Position numbers and translations under genes: made by a program. Below, one piece after another: positions 50,978 through 60,941 of a DNA stretch of 64,000 bases. The stretch is from Planctomycetaceae bacterium. GTDB taxonomy: Bacteria > Planctomycetota > UBA1135 > GCA-002686595. Position 1 is the first letter of the stretch; each line of letters begins with the position of its first letter. The stretch covers positions 88,505 through 152,504 of the forward strand of contig WGMC01000020.1 in the NCBI GenBank assembly GCA_016125265.1, read 5' to 3'. The notes under the pieces were generated by a model. It worked only from the letters and a program-made list of their open reading frames with translations. It was not told the DNA's origin and did not search any database.

Positions 50978-52247
50978 ACGTAGTCTCCGCGCCCGCCTGT
51001 TGTCGGCCGCCATTCTGCCGGCTGTTGCACTCGTGATCGCGTACAGTCTCGCCGTAGTTGCTGTCGGCCACTTCACGGAGGAGCTCATCCTGGAGAGGGT
51101 CGTTGCTTCCACGGCAGACGAGTTGGCGGAGGACCTTCCCGTCAAACGCACTGGCGCTCTGCTCCGGCCCGGGTTGCGGGCATGGTGGAACCGGGCGGAG
51201 ATTCCGCAGGACCTGCGAGGCGTGCTCGAGGGCCTCGCCCCGGGTGTGCATGAACTCGATGGCGTGGAGTTCGAAGGCAAGCGCTCAGAGTTCTTTGTTG
51301 CAGTTCGAGAAATCCCAGGTAGCCCTGACCCGCTGATCGTTGCGCAAGACGTCGTTCAGTACGAGGGAACCGAAAGCTCCGTTCTCATGTACTGGGCCAT
51401 GGGGGTGGGGATGCTCATCGGAGCTCTTGCTTTGGGCGTCAGCGTGCGCAACTGCCTCCAGGTGTTTCGGGCGCTGAACAGTCTCGAGGAACTGGTTGAC
51501 GAAAAGCGAACCGAAGCGGAGATTGAAGCTGGCTTGGCAAACTTCCACGAGGACGAGATCGGACGTATCGCCAGACGGTGGTACACCGCGCGGGGGCGGG
51601 TGCTCTCTGTGTTGGCGCGTCAGGAGCGCTTCACTCGCGACGCGAGCCACGAGCTCAGGACACCCCTGACTGTCATGCGCGGCGCCATCGAGCTGCTCGA
51701 CAATGGCGGTGGGGTGGATGTGGCGTCGAGTCGACCGCTCCGGAGAATGCGATTGGCAACGGACGACATGCACCGACTGATCCAGGCATTCCTGTGGCTC
51801 GCTCGTGACCGGCCGCCGGTTGAGCAGAGCGACGCGGTTTCCCTGACGGACGTCGTTCAGCAGTGCATCGACGAGATGCCCCTCGTGTTCGCAGGCGGAG
51901 GCGAACGGATCGATCTCGAGCTCGAGGGGAGCGCGGAAGTGCAGGCTCCGCGCGCCATCGTCGAAATCGTCGTTAGAAACCTCGTCTTGAACGCGCTCGG
52001 ACACTCGGACGAGGGACAAGTTCTGACGAGCGTGGTGGGAGAGCTCCTGACGGTGCAGAACCGAGTCTGTGATCGCTCGCCGATCGACAGGGGGCAGGGA
52101 TCCTTCGGCTTTGGGCTCTCCATTGTCACGAGCCTGTGCGAGCGGTTTGGTTGGGCACTCGACATCAACGCGAATGTCGATGGAATGTTCACCGTCTCCG
52201 TGATCTTCGCCCCCGACTCTGCGGTTCAGCGGCTCACGGGGACTTGA
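50967..52247 (+). CDS. Sensor histidine kinase, partner of the preceding regulator
   Basis: 426 residues. Membrane helices at ~13-34 and ~140-160 flank a ~100-residue periplasmic sensor without a recognised domain. A HAMP-like stretch follows (NSLEELVDEKRTEAEIEAGL). HisKA has His228 in RFTRDASHELRTPLTVMRGA. The ATPase domain has an N-box (EIVVRNLVLNALGHSDEGQV) and a G2 box (SFGFGLSIVTSL). The usual DxGxG G1 box is not recognisable (DRSPIDRGQG stands there), typical of a QseC/ColS-like subgroup. It overlaps the regulator gene by 11 bp, so the pair is a two-component system. Confidence 0.87.
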   Translation: MGRERSLRARLLSAAILPAVALVIAYSLAVVAVGHFTEELILERVVASTADELAEDLPVKRTGALLRPGLRAWWNRAEIPQDLRGVLEGLAPGVHELDGVEFEGKRSEFFVAVREIPGSPDPLIVAQDVVQYEGTESSVLMYWAMGVGMLIGALALGVSVRNCLQVFRALNSLEELVDEKRTEAEIEAGLANFHEDEIGRIARRWYTARGRVLSVLARQERFTRDASHELRTPLTVMRGAIELLDNGGGVDVASSRPLRRMRLATDDMHRLIQAFLWLARDRPPVEQSDAVSLTDVVQQCIDEMPLVFAGGGERIDLELEGSAEVQAPRAIVEIVVRNLVLNALGHSDEGQVLTSVVGELLTVQNRVCDRSPIDRGQGSFGFGLSIVTSLCERFGWALDINANVDGMFTVSVIFAPDSAVQRLTGT

Positions 52248-52375
52248 GCGCGTCCCGCGGGTGAGCAAGTCCCAACCGCGACAGGCGAACGCCTGACCAG
52301 CCCCGAACTCTAAGAGTCCGGCGACCGCGGGTGGCGACGGCAGAGGAGTGTGTCGACTCCGAACCGAAGCGGCGG

Positions 52376-52906
52376 TCAGCTGCTGCGCGCCGTGGGGCGG
52401 GCTCGGCTCGGGCCACTCACCGAATCGGGCACCGCGCTGGTCCTCAGGAACCTCCACAGTGCCAGGTTGACGCAGATCGATCCGAGCCGAAGCGCCAGCG
52501 CCTCCCTTGTCCAGCCCAGCGCCAAGATCCCGAGAGCCATCAACACCAGGAAGACGACAACGACGCCGTTGGTTGCGATCGCCACAACTGCCTGGCCGGT
52601 GACCAAGCGCCGGCCCAACGGGTTCCGGGCCAGCAGCAGCAGGCCGCCGAGGCCGGACGCCGCTGCGCATCCGAGCAGCACCCACACCGAGATGTCGAGG
52701 TAGAGCTCGCTGAACGGATCGAATCGCAGGAACGGGTTGTGCCACCAGCCCCAGCGCAGATCGTCGCCATCGGCTCGGTCGCTCAAGTCCGTGAACCAGA
52801 CGGCGCCTCCGACCAAGCCACTGGCGATCGAGACGAGAGCCGCGAGCCGCACCAGAACTCCAACGCGTGAAACCATGGTTCTTGCCGGAGGGTAAGAGTC
52901 GGACAT
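52376..52906 (-). CDS. Four-helix membrane protein, unknown
   Basis: 176 residues from the ATG at 52906. Helices: VLVRLAALVSIASGLVGGAV, LDISVWVLLGCAAASGLGGL, TGQAVVAIATNGVVVVFLV and ALALRLGSICVNLALW. Between helices 1 and 2 is an extracytoplasmic loop (DLRWGWWHNPFLRFDPFSEL). No family recognised. It is convergent with the histidine kinase gene, 128 bp between stops. Confidence 0.6.
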   Translation of the reverse strand: MSDSYPPARTMVSRVGVLVRLAALVSIASGLVGGAVWFTDLSDRADGDDLRWGWWHNPFLRFDPFSELYLDISVWVLLGCAAASGLGGLLLLARNPLGRRLVTGQAVVAIATNGVVVVFLVLMALGILALGWTREALALRLGSICVNLALWRFLRTSAVPDSVSGPSRARPTARSS

Positions 52907-52929
52907 GGTCCACCCAAACGCATTGCCGA

Positions 52930-53355
52930 TCAGCGACGGCCCGACGGGACGTCCGTCTGCTTCGGCTTGTTGGGTGCCCTTTCGAGTAGCAGGCGCTGTT
53001 CTCCGCCTTCTCCGTAGTAGTACGCTAGTCGCCCCGGAACGCACCCGATCAGCGTCCCCTGCATATGCACTTCCGTCTCGTCGATGGCTTCCTGCAGGCG
53101 CATCGTCCGCCCATCCAGTTCACGTGCATCTGAGATGACGTGGCAGGACTCCGGTGCACCTCGACTCCGAAGCAGTGCGACGATATCCGTCTTCGATGGG
53201 ATTTCACTTGCGTACCGCGGATCGAAGTCACTGCAGTGGTTCAGCCCGTCGAGGATCTTCGCACGACGCCTGCGGTCCGCCAGATGTCCTTTGTAGCGCT
53301 CACGCTTCGCGGGAACGATGAAGGCGTCAACGAGGGCGTCTTCGAGCGACTTCAT
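52930..53355 (-). CDS. Conserved hypothetical protein
   Basis: 141 residues from the ATG at 53355. MKSLEDALVDAFIVPAKRER and RAKILDGLNHCSDFDPRYAS are patterns I associate with a small widespread hypothetical family of unknown function. HVISDARELDGRTMRLQEAI is followed by GTLIGCVPGRLAYYYGEGGE. It is an alpha/beta soluble protein without a signal peptide. An upstream in-frame extension to 53466 exists but reads as GC shadow. It lies 23 bp upstream of the four-helix protein gene on the same strand. Confidence 0.7.
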   Translation of the reverse strand: MKSLEDALVDAFIVPAKRERYKGHLADRRRRAKILDGLNHCSDFDPRYASEIPSKTDIVALLRSRGAPESCHVISDARELDGRTMRLQEAIDETEVHMQGTLIGCVPGRLAYYYGEGGEQRLLLERAPNKPKQTDVPSGRR

Positions 53356-53448
53356 CGGAGCAACCAACGCGAGTTCGAAGTCTCTGATCAGCGTGGCCAG
53401 CGGCGGTAGGCGTTCGTGCGCGGGCGTTGCGGGTCGTTGGCCGTGGAG

Positions 53449-53478
53449 GCGCCAGAGTCGGTCCACAGAGTCTGGCGC
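53449..53478 (-). terminator. Hairpin downstream of the VWA gene
   Basis: GCGCCAGA (53449-53456) pairs with TCTGGCGC (53471-53478) around a 14-nt loop, 38 bases after the VWA gene stop on the minus strand. This suggests the MoxR-VWA transcript ends here rather than reading into the accessory block. There is no T-run. Confidence 0.4.
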
Positions 53479-53515
53479 TTCGGGGCGGGGGGGGGCTGGC
53501 GGGGGAGCAGTTGCT

Positions 53516-55954
53516 TCAGACGAGTTCCAGGCGCTTGCGCAGCGTCCACTCGGTGGCGAGTACCGCTACGAGCAGCAGTAGGGTCCACCAGTGGTCCCAC
53601 AGGTCTTCCAGGCTCGACGAGATCGGCTCGCGGCGTTCTTCGCCGCCGGGCAGTTGCGTCGAGAGGGTGGGCAGTCGCCACAGCTCCACGTGCTCGCCGC
53701 CCGTGAGGCGGGCGAGTAGGGAGAGAGAGAGGGGGTCGGGGCTTGGGTCCTGGTTCTCGCGCGTCGGGAGCACGACTTCGAAGTCGGCCACCGCCACGCG
53801 TTCGCCGCCGCGGTCGATCCACGCGCGCCACGCGCCCGGGCGTTCGACTTCGAGCGAGCCGCGGTACACACCGCCGCGGTCGCCGGCGGCGCCCAGCAGG
53901 AGTTCGCGCTCCTCGCCGTCGGGGCCGGAGTAGCGCACCGTCTCCTCGGGTTCGACCGACGGGCGGTAGTCCTCGTCCAGCACGCGGGCCTCGAGCACCA
54001 CCCGCTCGGAGATGTCGTAGGTCGAGCGGGTCGCCTCCAGCCGGAAGCGGCGGTCGCCGCCGCGCAGGCGCGCCAGGGCGAGCCAACGCAGGGAGCCTTT
54101 CCAGAAGCGCTCGAAGTACCGCGGGCCGAAGAGAAAGTGCCAGCGCCAGGTCGAGTCGAGCCCCATGAACATGGTGCGGCCTTGCGGGAAATAGCCGAGG
54201 GCGAGCAACACGCGGTTGCCGTGACGGTTCTGGTCGCGCGGGTGGCGCAGCAGCACCTCGCTGCCGGGTTTCGCGCGCGCGACGGGTGCGTACCAGAACT
54301 GACCCTCGAGGCCGCCCTCCTCCTCGATCAAGCGCCGGTTGGTTTCCGGGTCCGGGTGCAGGCGCACGATCTCGTGCGGATCGAGCGGGCTTTCGAGCCG
54401 CGGCCGGAAGGCCTGCGTGCGGTCGCCGGCGAACCCGGCGTCGTCGACCGGATCCAGCACGATCGGCAGCAGGTCCTCGATCGGGGTGCCGACGAACGAA
54501 CGCGGGTTGTCGAACTCGCCCGCTTGGAACAAGAGCCCGCCGCCCGCCTCGACGAAGGCGCGCAGGGACTCGAGGAACTCCTCCGCGCGCGCCGGATCGG
54601 GCTCCAGGCTGTACGGGTTCACATCGCCGAGGATCACCACGTCGTAGTTGTCGAGCAGCTCGCGGCGTGTGATCGGCAGCGACGTCAGCGCGGGCAACCC
54701 GGGGCTGTGTTCCTGGGGGAAGTCCTTCGTGGCGCTGGCGAGCCACGCCTGGAAGTCGATGTCCGATTCGGCGCGGCGCAGGAAGTCGAGCGCCAGGCGG
54801 CGGTACTCCCAACGCGGGTATCCCTCGACGTAGAGCACCCGCACCTTCTCGGGGCTCACCCGCACGACGATCTCCAGGTGGTTGTCGTCGCTGAGTGTTT
54901 CGCCGTCGAGCGGCGGCAGGCTGACTCGCAGGCGGCGCTCGCCGCTCGTCGTGTCCGCGCGGCCCGGCGGTGCGATCAGCACCAGGCGTTGGCCCGCTTC
55001 GTCGAGCAACAGCTCCTTCTGGTCGAGCAACCGCCCGAGGCCCGGCGCGTCGCCGCTTTCGGCCAAGCCCAGTTCCTCGAGCAACACCTCGACACGCGCG
55101 CCCGCCGCGCTGCCGCGGCCAGAGGCGCGCACGGCGATCGCGATCTCGTCGCCCTCGAGGGCCGCGGTGGGGGCGTCGACCAGTTCGAGCACCGCGTTGC
55201 GCTCGGGCCGTGTGTCGCCGACGACCACGGTGTGCACGGGCAGGCCCGCGGCACTGGCGGCGCGCGCAGCCTCTTCGATCGGAATGCCGCCGGTGCCGCG
55301 TCCGTCGCTGAGCACCACCACGTCCGTGATGTGGCGCCCGCGCTGCTGCGCGAGGGCCGCGACCAGCGCGTCGCCGAGGTGCGTGGCGCCGCCGCGGCCC
55401 TCGAGGGGCTGCGACGGATCCCACGGCGACAGCGCTGCATCGAAACGCAACCAGCGCGCGCGGTACGAGCCCGCCTCGAGCATCGGCACCAGCACCGACT
55501 GCACCGCCTGGCGCACCTGTTCGGCGCGGCTCAACTGGTCCGGCGCTCCGCCCACCACGCGCGCCAACTCGGCCCGCGCCGCGCCGTCGCCCTGGTACGC
55601 GTCCTGGCGCCGCATGCTGGCGGAATCGTCGACCAGCACCAGCACTTCGGCGGGGTAGACCTCTTCGCGCTGCTGCACGAGCACCGGTCGCGCCAGGATC
55701 GCGGCCAAAAGGAAAAGCGACACGAAGCGCAGGGTGCCGAGCACGTTGCGCCACACCCGCGGGATGGGCTCGCGCCAGTACGCGCCGAAGGCCAAAACGG
55801 CGAGGAGCGGCAGCACCACCAGCACGACGACCCACGCGGCGGGCATGTCCGCGAACTGCACGTAGGTGCTGGAATCGGGCGACGTGTCGGCGAGCGTCGC
55901 GGTGTCGGCGCGCGGCGCCTCGACCTCTTGGGGCTCGGCAGTTTGTGCGCTCAT
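53516..55954 (-). CDS. VWA-domain membrane protein with glutamine-amidotransferase-like domain
   Basis: 812 residues from an ATG overlapping the BatA-like gene stop (ATGA). Membrane helices lie at ~38-60 (AAWVVVLVVLPLLAVLAFGA) and ~72-92. The VWA domain begins VLVLVDDSASMRRQDAYQGD, with an intact DxSxS metal site, and includes DVVVLSDGRGTGG. From ~residue 385 (VRVLYVEGYPRWEYRRLALD) to ~640 is a class I amidotransferase-like fold with ALGYFPQGRTMFMGLDSTWR, and no evident catalytic Cys triad. Ig-like strands and a C-terminal membrane helix (WWTLLLLVAVLATEW) close it. Such proteins follow MoxR/DUF58/BatA in planctomycetes. Role: probably a periplasmic adaptor; unproven. Confidence 0.8.
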   Translation of the reverse strand: MSAQTAEPQEVEAPRADTATLADTSPDSSTYVQFADMPAAWVVVLVVLPLLAVLAFGAYWREPIPRVWRNVLGTLRFVSLFLLAAILARPVLVQQREEVYPAEVLVLVDDSASMRRQDAYQGDGAARAELARVVGGAPDQLSRAEQVRQAVQSVLVPMLEAGSYRARWLRFDAALSPWDPSQPLEGRGGATHLGDALVAALAQQRGRHITDVVVLSDGRGTGGIPIEEAARAASAAGLPVHTVVVGDTRPERNAVLELVDAPTAALEGDEIAIAVRASGRGSAAGARVEVLLEELGLAESGDAPGLGRLLDQKELLLDEAGQRLVLIAPPGRADTTSGERRLRVSLPPLDGETLSDDNHLEIVVRVSPEKVRVLYVEGYPRWEYRRLALDFLRRAESDIDFQAWLASATKDFPQEHSPGLPALTSLPITRRELLDNYDVVILGDVNPYSLEPDPARAEEFLESLRAFVEAGGGLLFQAGEFDNPRSFVGTPIEDLLPIVLDPVDDAGFAGDRTQAFRPRLESPLDPHEIVRLHPDPETNRRLIEEEGGLEGQFWYAPVARAKPGSEVLLRHPRDQNRHGNRVLLALGYFPQGRTMFMGLDSTWRWHFLFGPRYFERFWKGSLRWLALARLRGGDRRFRLEATRSTYDISERVVLEARVLDEDYRPSVEPEETVRYSGPDGEERELLLGAAGDRGGVYRGSLEVERPGAWRAWIDRGGERVAVADFEVVLPTRENQDPSPDPLSLSLLARLTGGEHVELWRLPTLSTQLPGGEERREPISSSLEDLWDHWWTLLLLVAVLATEWTLRKRLELV

Positions 55955-58209
55955 CCGTGGGATCTCCGCCGGCCGAGGAACGCCGCGAACAGGGAATCGC
56001 CGACCAGGGCCAGGAGCGCGAGGAGCGCGATGGGCCGCCACAGTTCGCCGCGCGAACCGCTGGGTTCCGCGCGGCCGCTGCGGTCGCGGTCCTGGGCGAC
56101 GGGCACGAGGGCCGGGTGCAAGCTGGACAGTTCGGCGCCGGAGACACGCTCCAGGTCGCCCTCGGCGGGATCGGGCGCGATCGCGAAGCTCACGCGTTCG
56201 CCGTTGTCGCTCTCGACGCGCCACAGGCCCGCGCGGTCGGCCCCGAGGATCGGATCGAGCTCGAAACCGTTCTCCACCTCGCGCGGGTCGCCGCCGAGGG
56301 CGCGGCGTTCGCCGCCGGGCGCCACGAGGACGGGGTTGCGCGGGAAGGCGTCGAACCGCGGCAGCAGGGCCTCGCCGAGCGCCAGCGTGCGCCGCGGCGG
56401 TTCTTGCCGCGCGGCGTGGCGCAGCAGTTCGTGCGCGAACGGCACCAGTGTGCGCGCCGAGAGCGAAAGGCGGTTCCAGTCCGGGTTCAGCGAACTCGTG
56501 AACAGCAGCACGCGACCCGAGCCGAAGGGGCGTTCGAGCAGCAGCGGACTGCCCGGTTCGTCGTCGAGCGCCGCGAGCACCGACGCGTCCGGCAGGGGCC
56601 GCACCGCGACGAAGTCGTAGAACGGCACTTCGGTGAGCAGGGGACGCCAGCGCGGCTCAGCGAAGAACTCGAGCGCCGGGTGCGTTTCTTCGAATCGCGC
56701 GACGCGGAAGTAGGACTCGCGGCGCGAGGAGACGGAGACGCGCCGGTCCATGTCCGCGGGCAAGAGGCCCGTGCCGTCGGCGCGGAACAGCGCCTCGTTC
56801 CAGGCCTCGGGCACCGTTGCTTCGCCGGGGGCGAGCACGAGACCGGCGCCCTGGCGCACACGCTCCTCGAGGCGCGCCACGGCGGGACTCGCCAGGCTCT
56901 CCACACCCGCGACCAGGATCACGTCGAAGTCGCCGAGGTCGAGGTCCTCGTCGGCGAGTTCGAACGGGTTGGCGGTGCGCACCTGGAAAGGCGTGAACGC
57001 GCTCAACAGGCTGTCGTCGGTCTGGAACGGCTCGAGAGCCGCGAGCACGAGTCCGAGCGCGTCCTTCTCGATGTCGTCCGAAACCGGAGCGCCGTTGACG
57101 GCGAGCACACGCACGGGCGCGGGCACCCAGAGCACGTCCGCGCGGCCGTCGTCGAAGGTCAAGCGGTCGCCCTCGAGGCTCGCCTCGAGCACGTGCGGCC
57201 CGGGTCGTTCGAACTGCGTGGGGAACAGGGCGCGCGCGGTGCCGCGGGCGGGCACCTCGACGCTTCGTGTGGGCAGGCGTTCGCCGTCGACGGCAAGCGA
57301 AACACGCACCAGCGACGACACCGTGCCGTGGTTGGCGACGAGCACCTCGACTTCGACCGGCAGGCTTGGGCCCAGCACCGGTTCGGTCGGCGTCACGGCC
57401 AACACACCGAGGTTGGGCGGCGTGGGTTCGGGGGCGCCCAGGTCTTCGACACGCACGCGCGCTTCCATCGCGGCCAGCGCGTCGAGTTCGCCGCGCCAAT
57501 CGGACGCGCTCCCCTCCGCCGCACCGTTTTGTGCACCGCCTGCCCCGTCCGCGGGCGGCGCCGCTCCGGCGTCGCGGAAGAAGGCACCGCGCTGCAGATC
57601 CGTCAGCAGCACGATCTCGAGGGCCGCGCCATCGCCGGCCATCTCGACGGCAGCGATGCGGCGCACCTCGGCCAGGGTCGCGGCCAGGTCCATGGGGCCG
57701 TCGCTGGGCTCAGCGAGGGTCGCGAGCGCACTGGTCGCCTCGTCCGGCGTGCGCCAAGCGATCAGGCGCGGCGCGCCGTCGGCGAGCAACACTCGCACGC
57801 GATCGCCGCGGCTGCCGTCGAGGTCGGCGACACGCTCGCGGGCCCTCGTGACGATGCGCTCGAACACACTCTCGACGTGTTCGCGGTAGCCCGTCGACGC
57901 CGAGGCGTCGATCACGAGCAACACGTCGCGCCGGCTCTCCGTCAGGAGCGTCAACGGGCTGTCCCCGCCGCTGAAGGGGCGCGCCAACGCAAAGGCGAGG
58001 AGCGCCACGGCGCCCATGCGCAGGAGCAACAGCAGCAGGTTCTCCATCTGCGCGCGCCGCCGGGTGCGCCGGTACGCGGCCAGCACGAAGCGCATCGCCC
58101 CGAACGCGAGGGGCCGGTGCCGCCTCTGGTTCAGGAGGTGGATGATGAGCGGCACGAGGGCCGCAAGCGCGCCGAAGGCGAGGGCCGGATTCTGCAGACC
58201 GTCGAACAA
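55951..58209 (-). CDS. BatA-type VWA protein with N-terminal double-TM domain
   Basis: 752 residues from a TTG at 58209, the only start that keeps the conserved N-terminus. LQNPALAFGALAALVPLIIH then LLNQRRHRPLAFGAMRF is the BatA/TIGR02226 double-membrane domain, with the second helix LLLLLLRMGAVALLAFALAR. The VWA domain starts DVLLVIDASASTGYRE (DxSxS present). A C-terminal half includes a CARDB/Ig-like stretch (VEVEVLVANHGTVSSLVRVS) and an amidotransferase-like region (VLLFTSSLNPDWNRLSLSAR). A last membrane helix ends the chain. It sits 10 bp after DUF58 and is co-transcribed with it. Confidence 0.85.
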   Translation of the reverse strand: MFDGLQNPALAFGALAALVPLIIHLLNQRRHRPLAFGAMRFVLAAYRRTRRRAQMENLLLLLLRMGAVALLAFALARPFSGGDSPLTLLTESRRDVLLVIDASASTGYREHVESVFERIVTRARERVADLDGSRGDRVRVLLADGAPRLIAWRTPDEATSALATLAEPSDGPMDLAATLAEVRRIAAVEMAGDGAALEIVLLTDLQRGAFFRDAGAAPPADGAGGAQNGAAEGSASDWRGELDALAAMEARVRVEDLGAPEPTPPNLGVLAVTPTEPVLGPSLPVEVEVLVANHGTVSSLVRVSLAVDGERLPTRSVEVPARGTARALFPTQFERPGPHVLEASLEGDRLTFDDGRADVLWVPAPVRVLAVNGAPVSDDIEKDALGLVLAALEPFQTDDSLLSAFTPFQVRTANPFELADEDLDLGDFDVILVAGVESLASPAVARLEERVRQGAGLVLAPGEATVPEAWNEALFRADGTGLLPADMDRRVSVSSRRESYFRVARFEETHPALEFFAEPRWRPLLTEVPFYDFVAVRPLPDASVLAALDDEPGSPLLLERPFGSGRVLLFTSSLNPDWNRLSLSARTLVPFAHELLRHAARQEPPRRTLALGEALLPRFDAFPRNPVLVAPGGERRALGGDPREVENGFELDPILGADRAGLWRVESDNGERVSFAIAPDPAEGDLERVSGAELSSLHPALVPVAQDRDRSGRAEPSGSRGELWRPIALLALLALVGDSLFAAFLGRRRSHG

Positions 58210-58219
58210 GGCGGATGTG

Positions 58220-59155
58220 TCAGCGCCCCCCGTCGCGGGCCCGCGCCATGCGGCGCGCCAAGTAGGCCGACAGCACCACGTCCACGGGCGACGAGGTGAC
58301 GAGTGTCAGGAAGTCCACGCCGCTCGCGGCTGCGCCGCGGCGCAGGACGTTCTGGTGCTTTTCGAGCTCTTCCTTGTAGGCCTGCGCGATGGCCTTCGGG
58401 TCCACCTGGATGCGACCGGGGCCCTCGAGGTCCTCGAGCCGCAGGTTGCCCGCGTAGTCGAAGTCGAGCTCGCGCGGGTCGAGCACTTGGAAGAGGATCG
58501 GCTCGTGCCCCGCGATCGCGAGGCGCCGCACTCCCTCGAGCACCACCTCGGGGTCGTCGAGAAAGTCCGAAAACACGGCGACGATGCCGCGGCTCTTGAG
58601 GCGTGTGCCGAGCCACTGCAGCACCGTGCCGACGCGCGTTTCGCCCGTGGCTGTGGCAGCTTCCAAACTGGCGATGATCGACGCCGCCTGGCCAGCGCCG
58701 TTGCCCGGGGGCACCTTCGCGCGGGCGGCCTCGTCGAACAGGACGAGGCCCGCCGTGTCGCGCTGCGCGAGCACCAGGTACGCGAGGGCCGCCGTGCACC
58801 AGCGCGCGTAGTCGAACTTGCTCCACGCCAGGCTGCCAAAACCCATCGACGCCGAGCAGTCGACCAGGAGGTGCAGCGCGAAGTTCGTCTCGGCGACGAA
58901 CTCCTTCACGACCAAGCGGTTCGAGCGCGCGAAGATGCGCTCGTCGACGTAGCGTGGGTCGTCGCCGGGCACGTACTCGCGGTGCTGCGCGAACTCGACC
59001 GAACTGCCGCGCCGCGGCGAGCGGTGGCTGCCCGCCATGAAACCCTCGACCACCGTGCGGGCCACGAACGAAAGCTGCTCCAAACGGTCGAGAACCGCCG
59101 GATCGAAGCGGTTGCCGGCCTTCTTGGGCGGCGATGCGGCGGGGTCTTTGGCCAC
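58220..59155 (-). CDS. DUF58 / MxaA-YeaD-type VWA-fold protein
   Basis: 311 residues. FVARTVVEGFMAGSHRSPRR then GSSVEFAQHREYVPGDDPRY, and VDERIFARSNRLVVKEF, are the diagnostic DUF58 signature. LHLLVDCSASMGFGS is the VWA metal site. VAVFSDFLDDPEVVLEGVRR continues the fold. Soluble, cytoplasmic. In other systems DUF58 proteins act with MoxR ATPases as adaptors in maturation of membrane or periplasmic complexes. It lies 30 bp after the moxR gene. Confidence 0.9.
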   Translation of the reverse strand: MAKDPAASPPKKAGNRFDPAVLDRLEQLSFVARTVVEGFMAGSHRSPRRGSSVEFAQHREYVPGDDPRYVDERIFARSNRLVVKEFVAETNFALHLLVDCSASMGFGSLAWSKFDYARWCTAALAYLVLAQRDTAGLVLFDEAARAKVPPGNGAGQAASIIASLEAATATGETRVGTVLQWLGTRLKSRGIVAVFSDFLDDPEVVLEGVRRLAIAGHEPILFQVLDPRELDFDYAGNLRLEDLEGPGRIQVDPKAIAQAYKEELEKHQNVLRRGAAASGVDFLTLVTSSPVDVVLSAYLARRMARARDGGR

Positions 59156-59185
59156 GGTCGGTTGTTGGTGCGGATGCGGCGCGGA

Positions 59186-60229
<1,044 letters not shown>

Positions 60230-60389
60230 GGGGTGTTCCTTCGGGCGGACCAACGGGGCTCGGGGGTGGCCGCGGGCACCTTCGCCCCGCCGCCTTGGAC
60301 CCGGGTGTGCCACGGTACTCGACCGGCCCACCCGACCCTGCCCCCTACGGCGCAGCCTACCCTCTACGCCGGGACAGCCGGTTTTCGAA

Positions 60390-60489
60390 GAGCGTTACCG
60401 AGTGCGGACAAAATCTGCCGGGCATCGCCTTCGGCGGCCAGCCTGCGAAGGCGATGCCCGGCAGATTTTGTCCGCACTCGGTAACGCTC
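60390..60489. repeat. 44-bp perfect inverted repeat (hairpin), 12-nt loop
   Basis: The left arm (60390-60433) begins GAGCGTTACCGAGTGCGGAC and the right arm (60446-60489) is its exact reverse complement. The loop is GCGGCCAGCCTG. No mismatch occurs in 44 pairs. It lies in the 277-bp divergent gap between moxR (start 60229) and the small gene at 60507, only 17 bases before that start. It could be a palindromic repeat element, a cruciform or leader-RNA structure, or a fold-back assembly artefact. It is far too long for an ordinary operator or terminator. Confidence 0.9.
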
Positions 60490-60506
60490 CGTAGACTGGT
60501 TCCCGC

Positions 60507-60938
60507 GTGGGACGGCGGCAGCAGCGCACCGAGCGGTTCGAGAGCCTGGCTCGCTCCGTCGGCAGCGCCTGCCGCGGCGGTCCGGACGGGAGCCGCTGGA
60601 TTCCGCGCCATCCGCTCGCACCGGGCGCGGAGCGGGGGCCCGACGTGGAGCTGCTCTGGGCGGCTGGCGGGGACGTTTACCAGGTGGTGCTGCGACGCGG
60701 CCGCAAGGGATCGCCGCGGGTGCTCGGGCGGCGGGCCCCGTCCGTGCGCCGCGCGGAGGTGCGCGGTCTGTTCGAGGTGCGCACCGGCACCCCGTTCCTC
60801 GACGTCGGGGTCGTCGATGCGGCGCTCGCAGCGCTGCTCGCCGCGTCCATCGTCGACCGGCCCGGTCGCCGCGCGCGCCTGCGACGCAAGGTGCGCCGTT
60901 GGTCCCTCGACCCGTTCGGCGAGGTACTCGGACCGTAG
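60507..60938 (+). CDS. Small Arg-rich hypothetical protein
   Basis: 143 residues from a GTG. A basic, Ser/Arg-rich start (GRRQQRTERFESLARSVGSA) leads to a plausible alpha/beta core (ELLWAAGGDVYQVVLRRGRK; EVRGLFEVRTGTPFLDVGVV; DAALAALLAASIVDRP) and a basic tail. No family recognised. It ends 3 bases before the RnfD-like gene start and may be co-transcribed with it. The long hairpin stands just before its start and could mask the ribosome-binding region. Confidence 0.5.
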   Translation: MGRRQQRTERFESLARSVGSACRGGPDGSRWIPRHPLAPGAERGPDVELLWAAGGDVYQVVLRRGRKGSPRVLGRRAPSVRRAEVRGLFEVRTGTPFLDVGVVDAALAALLAASIVDRPGRRARLRRKVRRWSLDPFGEVLGP

Positions 60939-60941
60939 ACT

